The notes under the pieces were generated by a model. It was not told where the DNA came from and searched no databases. It was given only the letters and a program-made list of their open reading frames with translations. Positions 34,812-45,866 of a stretch of 64,000 nt of DNA are shown here, one piece after another. The stretch spans positions 31,101,501-31,165,500 of the forward strand of contig NC_068557.1 of assembly GCF_022201045.2 (NCBI RefSeq), in the 5' to 3' direction. Within the stretch, counting starts at the first letter, position 1; each line of letters opens with the position of its first letter. The translations under genes were made by a program, and so were the position numbers. This DNA is from Citrus sinensis. Taxonomy: Eukaryota > Streptophyta > Magnoliopsida > Sapindales > Rutaceae.

Positions 34812-37333
34812 TTCATCACTCTTCTTCTTCTTGTGCCAGGTTAGATGACTTGGTTAAATTTATCCTTCTTTTGAGTACTTTACCCAAACGGGGGAGCTTA
34901 TCTTTGTAATGCTTTTCTCTCTTCTCCCTTTTGTATTCGTATCTTAACTTGTACTTGATTGTATAAATGAACTCAACGGAAGAAAATTGTTATCTTTCCT
35001 TGTTATTGGTTCGTATGAATTTGGAAAAAAATTTCTCTGTCGTCAATGAGGTTCTTTTTTTATTTTCATTTTTTGTTTATTTATTCATTCTTTTTCTTGA
35101 GGAGCTCGGTGTTTTGTGGCTACTGACTGATCCACAGGATTGGTACTGAATTTGGTAGAAAGCATTTAATTTATCACTTCAAACTTCAAAGCTCTTCTCT
35201 TTTTAAGCTTTAAGGACTTCATGCTCCATTTGGTTGGTGCGAGAATGTGTGGAAAGGATAAAATCTTAACATCTGTTTTTGTTAGGGAGCGATGGAAACA
35301 GTCAACCTTCAAAACTCTCCCTGTTTAAGAATTAATTGGTTCTAGATTGTTTCTCATTTCTGTGTCCATTACAATGCTGCATGTTGAACCGGCTCAATTC
35401 GCCATCTCATTGAATTTTATATGCCCCTTTTTAATATGTTCCATACTTCCATTGGACTAAAGTTCTGGCTCTTCATGCAGCAATCATCCATTATTCAAGG
35501 ATGAGACTTTTTACTTCTTTGTATCTACTATCTATGATGCTATGTGCTGGTGCTAATTGCAGGTCCTGTCCTCGCCACATGCCTTCTGCTTTTCCAATTA
35601 TGTGTTTTCTTATATCATTGATGTCCATTGTAGGATTAAGTACTGATATTTCTTCTTAAGAGAGTAGATAAATTAGCTTCTTTAAGTAGAATGTTAGACT
35701 TTTTTTTTTCCCTTGGGCAGCGGTTACGGTTTCTCTTTAAAGTTGTGGATTTGGCCTCCAATCTGATGTTGACATAGTTGGAGATTAAGGTTTGCTGTGA
35801 TTGTGTTAGCTTTTGAAGTGAATTTTGTTAGTCTGCACCGCTCAGTTCATTTAATAAAGAACAGATTGATGATGGGGGGCAAGATAATGTGAGCTGGTAA
35901 AGCAACAGAGAAGGGAGTTCAATGATATGGCTTAAAAGCTTGTCTCAGAGATTTGAACTCTCTTGAAGAATTTACCTAGGAACTCTGATCCCCACTTTAA
36001 GAGAGTTGTAGTCGATTGTCAAGAAGTTTGCAGTAAATTAGATTGAAAGCAAAAAGAAGACCAGCAGTTAAATAGTGGATGGTGTTGGTGCTATTGACTT
36101 AAGAGACTAGTGGGTGAAAATATTTTCTGTATTGAGCATAACTCCAGAACCAAAAAAAATTATGAAGAGACGAATTGGGAGGGAAGAAGAAAGATGCTTT
36201 CCCTTTCTGAAATCTCAAGATAACCAGCTGACCGTTTATCTTGCATGTGATAGTGAAGATATATATAAATATAAAATCTTGTTTGCAAGATAGGTAATTT
36301 TTGTTTCTATCAAAATTAAGGTTTCATTAGAATAGGTGGCCCTTTGGAAGTTTAGGTTATGTTTCATTGAATATATAGTACAGTCAATTCTCAATAAACC
36401 AATCGCATTTAGACCGTGGAAAATTTATTAATTTAGCGAATACTAATTTTATGGATGTGTATTTGATAACCCCATTCAAGACTTCTCTTCGGTGCTTTTG
36501 TGCATATAATCAATCGGATATCCATCAATTTCTCAAAACGGAGAAAAAGAAACATTGAACTATCAACTATGTTGTGGATGGGTGGATGCAAACGTGTTAT
36601 TTATGAAACTAGAAGAGACATTTTACAAGATAGTAGCGCCCTTGTGGCTACTATTCAAATTTACAACATTACCTTGAGATTGACAGTACATAGCCAGCAT
36701 CAAAAGTTGAACTGGAATAGACTTTTTTCAAGTGCACCTCACCACACGTTGGTGCAAATGATTTTCGACATTCATCTGCAAAATGAACCACTTTTTGTAG
36801 AATTTCAAGAAACAAGAAACCCTACTGTGATATCACATGATACATATACTAGTTCTTTTTGGACAGATGAGAAGAAATGCTTCTCAAGCTGCAATTCTGA
36901 CTCTACAATTGTAAACTCTATATATATATAATCTATTTTCTTCATTAAATCTTTAAGCCAAAGGAATGAACTGAAGTCCAAAATTTACTCGGCAAAATTG
37001 AAAGAACAATGTGACGTTATTGATAAGTAAAAGCTAAACTAAAAGGATTTGATCTTCACAAATCACCAAAAAAAAAAAAAAAATTGACTAAATAAATAAA
37101 CAAAAGTAAAATAAAATAAAAGTAAAGTAAAGTAAAATAAAAGGATTTGAACAACTCCAGAAAAAAAATTAATCCTGGATTTGACAACTTAAATTGGAAT
37201 CAATCAAAACATAGACTACAAATTGGATTACAATCAGAGGAACTTTCTACACGATTACCAACTTCAACTCAAGAAATTGAACAATCCTATGCTGAATACA
37301 TATCATTTCAACAAATCAAAAGAACAATAAAAA
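34812..37333. other. Intergenic, includes a pogo/Emigrant-like repeat end
   Basis: 3' flanks of two convergent genes. No recognised gene. A 143-codon open frame at 36500-36931 has no family features and is probably chance or repeat-derived. A motif resembling Emigrant/pogo MITE ends is noted separately at 36381. Confidence 0.5.
36381..36450. mobile_element. Emigrant/pogo-like (Tc1/mariner) MITE end, degenerate
   Basis: CAGTCAATTCTCAATAAACC followed by TTTATTAATTTAGCGAATAC resembles plant pogo-type MITE ends (CAGT, CTCxATAAA and repeated TTAATTTA motifs), and it is preceded by TA. I could not find a matching right end by eye, so only one end is claimed. Confidence 0.35.
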
Positions 37334-38212
37334 TCACATTTCTTCCAACTTCTCATACCTTTCGCCAAGATCAAACGCCTTCACAGCGTCCCTCATGTCA
37401 ACAAAACAATCACAAGCCTCAAAAAAATTGACCAACTTCCACAACTCAATATCGCTAGGATCACCGGTGAAGGGCTTCACCGGAATGGCATTTTCCGGCT
37501 GAAATATGTAAGCATTAGGATTATCATCGACAATGACAACTTGCTTCAAGTTCCTCCCCATCTCGGATAAGTCCTTCACAAACTTGCCATCAATCTGCTT
37601 GCAAGAGTCACGATAAAGGCGGTGCGAAATCACCCCATTCCTGTCGAGCCTATTAAGAAGCAAAGAAGCATACTCTTTTAACCCGGCTGTGAACACGACC
37701 ACCTCGTACTTCTTGCTTATTGCATCCAAAAAAGCATCAACGCCGGGCCGTTTCAACACATAAAAGTTCAAAACTTCTCCGTCAATCCTCGGCCTAACAA
37801 TGAAATCAAATCTTTCGGGAGGAGGGTCAGGCTTGGAGTGAATCAAGGTCTCATCAAGATCAAGAAAAATTGTCTTCTTATCGGGGGAGATCAGAGGAGG
37901 CAACAGATGTTCATTGCCAAAGAAAAGTACTTGCGGAACAAGAAGTTGATCTTCGCCATTTGAATTTGAATCTTTATCTTGGGATCTCAGGATTTTGTAG
38001 CCTTTGGTCTTGCATCTTGACGGGGTGGTGATGCGTACCAATTTGGAGAAAATCCTGGCGAGGCGACGCTTGCATGTGTGCAAAGACTTGTTAATGGAGG
38101 AGATGATGGTGGCGGCGGAGGCGGTCTTCGCCGGAGACTTCTTGCGGTGGTGGTGGCGCCGTTGATGCTTGAAAGTCTTTGTTGGGGTTCTCTTGCCCAT
38201 TTTGGCCACCAT
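37334..38212 (-). CDS. HAD-family SCP1-like CTD phosphatase (NIF domain)
   Basis: Single-exon CDS, 292 residues, stop TGA at 37334-37336. The N-terminal 70 residues are strongly basic (His/Lys/Arg-rich), likely a nuclear or nucleolar signal. The phosphatase domain at about 112-285 starts with the catalytic DLDET, Asp118-x-Asp120-x-Thr122: Asp118 is the nucleophile and Asp120 the acid/base. It continues with VVVFTAGLKEYA (Thr of motif II) and VVIVDDNP at 225-232 (Mg2+ ligands). SCP/FCP family enzymes dephosphorylate Ser/Thr on RNA polymerase II CTD and other proteins; the substrate here is unknown. A second ATG at codon 5 could be the start. Arabidopsis relatives include At1g29770/At1g29780 and At5g45700. 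All catalytic residues are present. Confidence 0.93.
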   Translation of the reverse strand: MVAKMGKRTPTKTFKHQRRHHHRKKSPAKTASAATIISSINKSLHTCKRRLARIFSKLVRITTPSRCKTKGYKILRSQDKDSNSNGEDQLLVPQVLFFGNEHLLPPLISPDKKTIFLDLDETLIHSKPDPPPERFDFIVRPRIDGEVLNFYVLKRPGVDAFLDAISKKYEVVVFTAGLKEYASLLLNRLDRNGVISHRLYRDSCKQIDGKFVKDLSEMGRNLKQVVIVDDNPNAYIFQPENAIPVKPFTGDPSDIELWKLVNFFEACDCFVDMRDAVKAFDLGERYEKLEEM

Positions 38213-41200
38213 TTTTAGCTTGTGTGTTTTCTCGGATAATTTGAAAGAAAGAGAGGGTCCGAGATTTGGGGATTGAATTTAGGGGTGTGATTTTGTCTTT
38301 GTGGGAGACGCTGCCGTTGCCGTTGGGTGTTTTAAATTTCGCTTCGGTGTAACGGTAATGAAGTTAGGTTCGGTTCCGAAGCTACTTTTATTTTTATTTT
38401 TATTTATTTATTTTTTTGGCAAAATTGAAAAGTGAGGCCGCGAAATTGATAAGTGAGGCGGAGATTGGATTTGCTAATTTACAACTTATGTCGCGAGTAT
38501 GTTACACTCACATCATCACCAAAATATTTTTCAAATAAGATTTTATTACTTATTTAAAGAGTTACATTAATATTTAAGGATTCAAAAGACACTCTAATTA
38601 AGATTCTTCAAATAAGAAATGATCATCTCTCTTTTCAAATTTGAAGAATTATTTTCTCCCTCTTTAATTTATATTTTATTACTTTTTGTTGAAGAAAAAG
38701 AGAAATGTGCTTTAATTATATTCACTTTTCCTTTTAAAAAATAGTTATTTAATTAAAATAATATTAACTCATTTATATTTGAAAAGTCTTTTGGAAAACA
38801 ACATCTTTTTTCACTCATCTATTTGCCACATAGGTAAGCAAATGAATATTTTTCATGTTTATTGTCCTCCTATACCTCTAAAATCTCTAAATTTAAGATC
38901 AAGAAAATTACTATTTGTAGATCAATTTGCGCATACTCAAATCTATCATGGAGATGGCCATTTGAAAGTAGTAAGGGTGCATTGACATTCCTTCTCCTTG
39001 TACACAACAATAGGATTTTATTATTGGTTTATGTAATTGTGTTGATTACTTATAAATTAATCTAATGTCACAAAGGAATTTGCTTAGTTTAATTTTAAAT
39101 CTGAGTTGAAGGGAGAAATACTCATTCATTGGCTGGATGATTTTTACTTTCCTTTCTTAATTTTAAGAGATGGGGTTCAATTTCTAGTAATAATAAATTA
39201 ATATTAAAATATGAGTGTATTTTATTTGAAGTCGATTCCTTCAATTTTAGTGCCTATTTTTAGTTTGTTCTCCTCATCGTCTTATACTACTATATTTTTA
39301 ATTGAAATATTAGTAGAACTGTCTGTAATATTTAAAAAAAAAAAAGAAATTGAGTTAGAGGAATAATTGAGGTTTATGTTTAATTTTTTTTTTCTTGAAA
39401 ATGGAAAGCAAAGGCTTGGGCCTTTTTTGGGCTTTAGACATACTTCCGCTATTACTAAGTAGTAATTCGAACCGACAGTCTCAGGATTAAGCCCGTTATA
39501 CAAACTTCACCCGCCAAAATCTTTTATTTTTGGGGTAAAAGCTTGGTGCGTCTACATTATTTAAAAAATAAGATTTGAATACACTGATGAGCTTTTGACG
39601 TCCGACCTTTAGGTTATGTTTGGGAGTCAGATTAAATATAAGGTTGGACTAATTTTTATGACAAAGTATTATTCTCATGTTTGATATATGCACTTGCATT
39701 TGACAAATGGACTAAATTTAAATTTTAATCCCAGTTTTCATGTGGATTTAGTTAGGATCAGACAATAAGAAGAAAAATACTTGTCCATTTACTATTCTTA
39801 TTTATAACTTAAAAATTATTTATTTATTTTTGTTATTAATTAAGCAATTTTTTTATTTTTTTTATTCATGATTTACTTAAAAATTATTAATTAATTTATT
39901 ATTTCAATAATTTTATTTATTTTCTTAATGAAATAATATATCTCATATGAAATCATCTATATTTTAAATCATATATATATATATTCTTATTAGCTTTATT
40001 TTTAATTAATTATAATATTTCTTATTAAATATCTATAAATAGTTGTATTTAAATTCAAATATTAACTTAAATACTATTTAACTTCATTTAAATTTAATGT
40101 AACATAGTCCAATCTAATACTATATAAATATAAGTTATCACTATGTATAATCCAATTAATATAATTCAATTTAATCCTTCGTGTCAAACGTAGCCTCACT
40201 GATTTATGGACTCCAACAAAAAATAGTCAAGTTATTTTACTGCTCGACTTATTCTTCTATTACACAGTGACAGGCCTTAATGATACTGTAAGCTAGTCGA
40301 GTCCCTAAATTCATGATATGCAACTTGGTGCCGCAAAATGAGGATGCAAAGATGTGGAATTTTGTGCACAACGGGAACGAAAGGTCAAAGTCTATGCCTG
40401 CCATTAATTTAAAACAGAGAATTTTGTTGAGTTTCCATGAAGTATGGGCGAGATTTGAGGAGTCAGCAAAACACTACTAATTTGATGTGAAATGTGAAAC
40501 CAATGTGAAAGCGTAAAATTCCAAGAAGAAGATTGAAGATTTGAAGTGGCATCCAAAGACCCAAAAAAAAAAAGTCACAAAAAGTGAATAGGGGAAAAAG
40601 ATGACCAATTGATCGACATCCATAGCTTTGAATATGTAATATCCTATAGACACCGACTGGGATTAAAGCAAAGATGGTGGGTGCATTAACAATATTAATG
40701 TAGATGACTACTTGAACGAATTACAAGGGTGGCATTTAATGGTGAGTTTGCACTTTGCGCGTTGAAATATTTATCTCATTGCTCGCTCCTCTGTTTGATC
40801 TTTACTGTTTGTAGCTTTCAATTACGCTTGTTGAATGAATCCAATGGAAACTTTTGAAGAGTAGTTGATGTTTGCATGCACTAGCTAGTAAGGATATTTT
40901 TTTCCCCCCCCCAAGTGCTTTCTTTTGACAATTTTACAGAGCAATACTTGCCCGTGGAAAATAGGAAAATAAGTATATGACCCATCTGTATGTGTGTGTA
41001 AAAGAACTACGGAAGCCGTGACAAAATGTGAGATCATCATGATCTAGATGATTGGACTTTGATATGTCAAACTTGTACAATTTTCTTCTTTCATAGGACC
41101 CATTAATTAAATTGTCCAAGAAAATAAATAAAGGAAAATGTACTTTGAAATATAACCTGTCCATTTCATCTTCATATTAATTCCGGTAGTTTTGGTATAT

Positions 41201-43068
41201 TGCCGCCGTGAAATGGAATCAGTTGACAGAAGTTGCAAAAATTAATTAAGTAGAGTTTGTTTGAGGGGGAGCAGGGGAGTGAATTAATTAACGTGGGGTA
41301 AATCCATTTGTAAACAGGTGGTAGTATATTGTTTGACTGGTCTTTCAAGTGCTTGCCTCATGTTACAACTAATGGCGTGATTATATGGATTTTGTTCACC
41401 TATAAGTTGTATAAATAAAATCCAACCAATCGGGTATAGAAAATATGCATACTTATGTACAATTATGCCGGTAAGGTAAAGAAAACGAGGCTGTGGTTGG
41501 ATAATTAATCTGTTGCTTTGTATGCAAGGAAGCAAAATAATTAGAGGAGAGATCTCTAGAGTCCATATAATTTAGAGCAGAGGATGCGGTATTTGTGTAA
41601 TTTTGTTCAGAGATAATATTGCCATTGATGTCATTTGCTTGATCGGGAAAGCAAAATCCCTTAACCTTTTTATCTTATTCTTTTGGTAATATTGAGGGAA
41701 GCAGAATTCCCTCTTTGACCTTTTTTCTTTTTTTTTTTTAATTGAGAAGCTTTTTGACTTAAAACTTGTTTAAAATGTGGTATTACAGGAACTAAAGATT
41801 GATGGACTAATTGCCATTGATCTACCCTCAACATTTGAGCCGCCCCGTCGGGGCTAATTCATTCCCCTTTTCATATGTTTTGAAGAGTTGTAACTATTTA
41901 TTCAAGAAGAAAACAAAAGATTGAAGGATTAATTAGTCAAATTGATAGAGATGTCAAAAAGGTGGATTATATGAATTTAAGCCTTAATTTGGTTTTGAAT
42001 AAATGTCTGAACTTATTATTTTTCTTGTATTTTTGACAAATAAAAAAAATTATAAGATATTTGTTAAAACTTACCATCACTTTTTGTTTCTTTGTTAGAC
42101 GTGGGTAAATCCCGAATCCATAATGCAGCCCTACTACTAATACTGCGACATCTATCAATTTGAATTTAAAAATGTTTCTTTATCAATTGGAAATTTCAGA
42201 GGATTTACAAATCAACATTATAGGGTTAAATAAGAGACGAATGGCATAATTGGTTTTCGATGATGGCGAGAGAACATTGAAAGAAAATAGGGTAAAAGAG
42301 AAAAAAAAAAAAAAAAGAGAAAGAAAGGGAGATAAAAAAAATTAAAACTATTAGTCGGTTTTGCAAGTGTAGAATTAGTTTCAACAGAAAATGAAAAAGA
42401 AGAAAACAACTTAGTTCTTTTCTAAAATATGGTATGTCCAGAATGAAAAATTACTTCCATAATAAACATATTGACATTTTTGCCAGGAAAAATGTTAAAT
42501 AAGGTAAGCAGAAATTGCCAAGTAAGTATTTTTGAATATGGGTAAGGGAAGCAATATTAATTGTGGCTAAATCAAATAATGGATTTATTCAAAAAAGGGA
42601 AAAATAAGTACATTAGGTGTTATTAAAAAAGGAAGGCCTTGCTTCATGAGTTTCTGTATTTCCGGCGGGTGGTTGGAAGCAGCCTTCAATGCCTTTTCTT
42701 AACACTAACTATTAATTGTCGCATATTTCAACGATATCTCCAAAGCAGCAAACGGATAATGACATTGAAAAATAAAAATTAATATAAACAAGGAAAAAAA
42801 AAAAAAGATTGAAATTCTAATTCAATTTAAAGAAGAAGAAAAATAAAAAGGTGGCCATAAGCGTCTCACAATAAATACTTTGTGACGAAGTCCACCTATC
42901 CATTTTCTCAGGATTCTCTTTCGCTTGTCCATAAATTGCATGTGATTTCAGAAGGACACCAAATAAAACTCACTCCACCTCCCGGCCCCAAGTAAAGAGA
43001 AATCACTGTGCCTTTGTCTGTCCACTTTGCTCTCCGATCACTGTGCCTTGATCCTATATAGATAGATC
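38213..43068. other. Intergenic, AT-rich, one clear MITE
   Basis: About 4.9 kb upstream of both flanking genes. No protein-coding gene recognised. One Harbinger-like MITE at 39612-40195 is listed separately. The last 200 bases before 43069 should contain the aquaporin promoter. Confidence 0.55.
39612..40195. mobile_element. MITE, PIF/Harbinger-like, 584 bp
   Basis: Left end GGTTATGTTTGGGAGTC is inverted at the right end (GTGTCAAACGTAGCC), giving a shared terminal repeat GGYTAYGTTTGRSA. Flanked by TTA on the left and TCA on the right, compatible with one mutated 3-bp target duplication. AT-rich and non-coding. The family differs from the element at 20657. Confidence 0.65.
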
Positions 43069-44732
43069 ATGGCCGATAATTCAGGGACAGGGAGCAATGG
43101 AGTTTGTGTAACATTCAAAGATTGTGAAGATGCCATTCAGAATTGCCCTTCCTCTGCTCCTCCTCCTCCTCCTCCTTCATGCGACACAAAGGACTCCGTA
43201 TATTTTTCAGTACCCTTCATGCAAAAGGTGACTAAATGTAAATTATTTTTCCTTATTAATTTTCTTTCATTCATTCATACATTTTGTTCCGTTGTCGATG
43301 GATTGATGGGATTGATGAGCATATATATGTATGTGCAGTTGATGGCGGAGATTTTGGGGACATATTTTATGATATTCGCGGGATGTGCATCGGTGGTGGT
43401 GAATCTGAACAATGAAAAGATAGTGTCGCTTCCAGGAATATCAATTGTGTGGGGACTTGTTGTGATGGTGCTTGTTTACTCCCTCGGTCACATCTCCGGC
43501 GCCCATTTCAATCCTTCTGTCACCATTGCTCATGCCACCTGCAAACGTTTTCCCTGGAAACAGGTTCATCTTCTTTTCTTTTCTTTATCTTTTCTTTACA
43601 AATTCTTATTGTCACGGTCAAATTAAGTTCTCTTAGGGATTCAACTATTTCTTCTTCTTCTTATTATTTTTCACCAAATTTGGTAAACTACTCAAACCAA
43701 CTTATAGTTAGGTTAGTCTTTTCTTTGTCACACTGTCGTTAATGATTATGTGGATTTGATTAGAGAAGTCATACAACACTTGAAATCTCTCAAACGGCTC
43801 GTCCTGACACTGAATCCTATCTCGTATAATTAATGAATGTTGCAGGTTCCGCCTTATATACTATGCCAAGTTCTGGGATCAACGTTGGCTGCGGGAACAC
43901 TTCGGTTACTGTTTCAAGAAAAACAGGATCAGTTCGCAGGAACACTTCCAGCTGGCTCCAATATTCAGGCGTTTGTGATGGAGTTCATTATCACCTTCTA
44001 CCTCATGTTTGTCATATCCGGTGTCGCCACCGATAACAGAGCTGTCGGTTCATCTTTCTTTACCTATTAAGAATAATCATTGCTTCTAATTTTGTCATTA
44101 TATTTGATTTAAGTATATGTTTAGTCAATTTGGGTTGGCAGATTATATTGCTTAACAAGTTTTGGCATTTCATGATCACCCTGTCTAATATTTGCCAAAG
44201 AGTGCTTCTTCTGCTGTGTCAACTCACAATATATCTTAAACCATTAGTTTAATTTTGACGATGACTTAAGCTTACCTGTATTGAGTATTGACAAAGATAA
44301 ATATATAGACATTTAATTTTATATACATATGCATTATTTTGATAAATAATTTGTTGGGTTGCTTATGCAGATAGGCGAGCTTGCAGGTCTCGCTGTTGGT
44401 TCCACAGTGCTGCTTAATGTCATGTTTGCCGGGTATATGTATATGTTAACTCGATCATTTCTAATTGATACCTGTACATGTGTGCACGGGAATGATGCTT
44501 ATACTGTGATGTGGAATGCAGGCCAATAACAGGAGCATCAATGAACCCAGCAAGAAGCTTGGGGCCAGCAATTGTATCAAGTCAGTACAAGGGTTTGTGG
44601 ATATACATTGTGGCGCCACCTCTAGGGGCAACTGCAGGGGCTTGGGTTTACAACATGGTGAGATATACTGACAAGCCTTTGCGAGAGATTACAAAGAGTG
44701 CCTCTTTCTTAAAGGGAGCTGGACGTTCTTAA
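43069..44732 (+). CDS. NIP1;2: Nodulin-26-like intrinsic protein (NIP1 group aquaporin), 5 exons
   Basis: Exons 43069-43227, 43339-43563, 43846-44043, 44371-44432 and 44522-44732, GT-AG throughout. 855 nt, 284 residues. Six membrane helices and two half-helix loops are readable. Loop B has Asn-Pro-Ser (HISGAHFNPSVTIA) instead of Asn-Pro-Ala. Loop E has the normal NPARSLGPA. The aromatic/Arg filter reads W (IVWGL), V (AGLAVGSTV), A, R, the NIP subgroup I type, which passes glycerol, lactate, ammonia or metalloids such as arsenite besides water. The C-terminal ITKSASFLKG resembles the site phosphorylated by calcium-dependent kinase in soybean nodulin 26. The N-terminal tail has a run of prolines. 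Exon/intron positions fit plant NIPs. The NIP1;2 label follows filter type and neighbour order. Confidence 0.93.
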
Positions 44733-45866
44733 TCTCAGATGATTGGATTTGTTCCAATAGTTAATAATTGATGGCTTCTGATTTGAGATAAGATGCTAAT
44801 TCTGTGATTTGTGTAAACTAGAAGAGCCAAGAGGAGGACGCTGTTTTTTTCTTCTTGTTTTGCTTTTGTACTTCAATGCAAATCTTAATTATGTGTGAAT
44901 GGCATGTACTGGACTTCAAAATGAAATGAACTACAATATATTAAAATTGTAGCGTCTTTGCTCGTTTCATCTTTCATTACGTGTCTTCAGAAATTTCTAC
45001 AGATAAGATCAATTCTGCAGTCTGATTTTTTTTATTCTAGAAACTTGTCCAACGAAAATTTTCTGATTATGCGCATTCCATTCTGGCTTGTATTGCAATA
45101 ATACGTGTTCATTATCCAAAACCTGAATCTGGTACACATAATCTACGTGAATGGCGTGCTAGTAGTAAATGACTTTTAAAAGAGAAACATGAATTGAAAT
45201 TTGCTAACCACACAACACAACACGGGCAAAGTGAATTGGGGTATTCAACCGTCCTTAGTATTCTCACAATTTGGATAAAATAAGAGACGATGTGTCCTGG
45301 TCTGAGATGATCATTGAACAGAACGTGTTGCCGCCGCCCTCGAATGGATAAGCAACAGATTTAAGATTATTTCCTTAACCAAATTGTTGTTCCAGAGGTC
45401 ACATGATTCAAGCTCCATACACGTAAAACAGAACACGTTAAAATATAAGTATGCAAAACGCAAGATTTTGCGAGACCAAGTGGCCTTTAAGAATTACAGA
45501 TGCACTTGCATCACAACTTTTTCAATTTCCATCTAAAAGAATCATACAAACCATGTGAACCATTTTGGCGTCATGAGAAGAACATTGAATTATAGAAATT
45601 TACAATGTAAAATTAGTATTACAACTAATATGCAAGAGCATAATCTGCTCTCTAAGTTCACATATTTTAAAATTCTGTTTTCGACAGGTAAACCATTTAC
45701 TGCTAAACAACTACACTCAGTTAAAAAACACATGCATTGCGGCCAAAGTAGAGTTGCAAAAAGTTTTTTGAACAATCAAAGTAAGAAATTACTTGAATAT
45801 GAATGAATTTGTTAGAAAATGTGAGTGCTGATGTACAGAGGTTAATCTTCACCTAACATCATTTCC
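44733..45866. other. Intergenic between convergent genes, no gene recognised
   Basis: 3' UTRs of the aquaporin and seipin genes plus AT-rich DNA. Open frames here are short and unsupported. Confidence 0.55.

Noticed and set aside
36500..36931. 143-codon plus-strand open frame
   Set aside because: Composition like AT-rich non-coding DNA, no motifs, and next to a repeat end; not supported as a gene.
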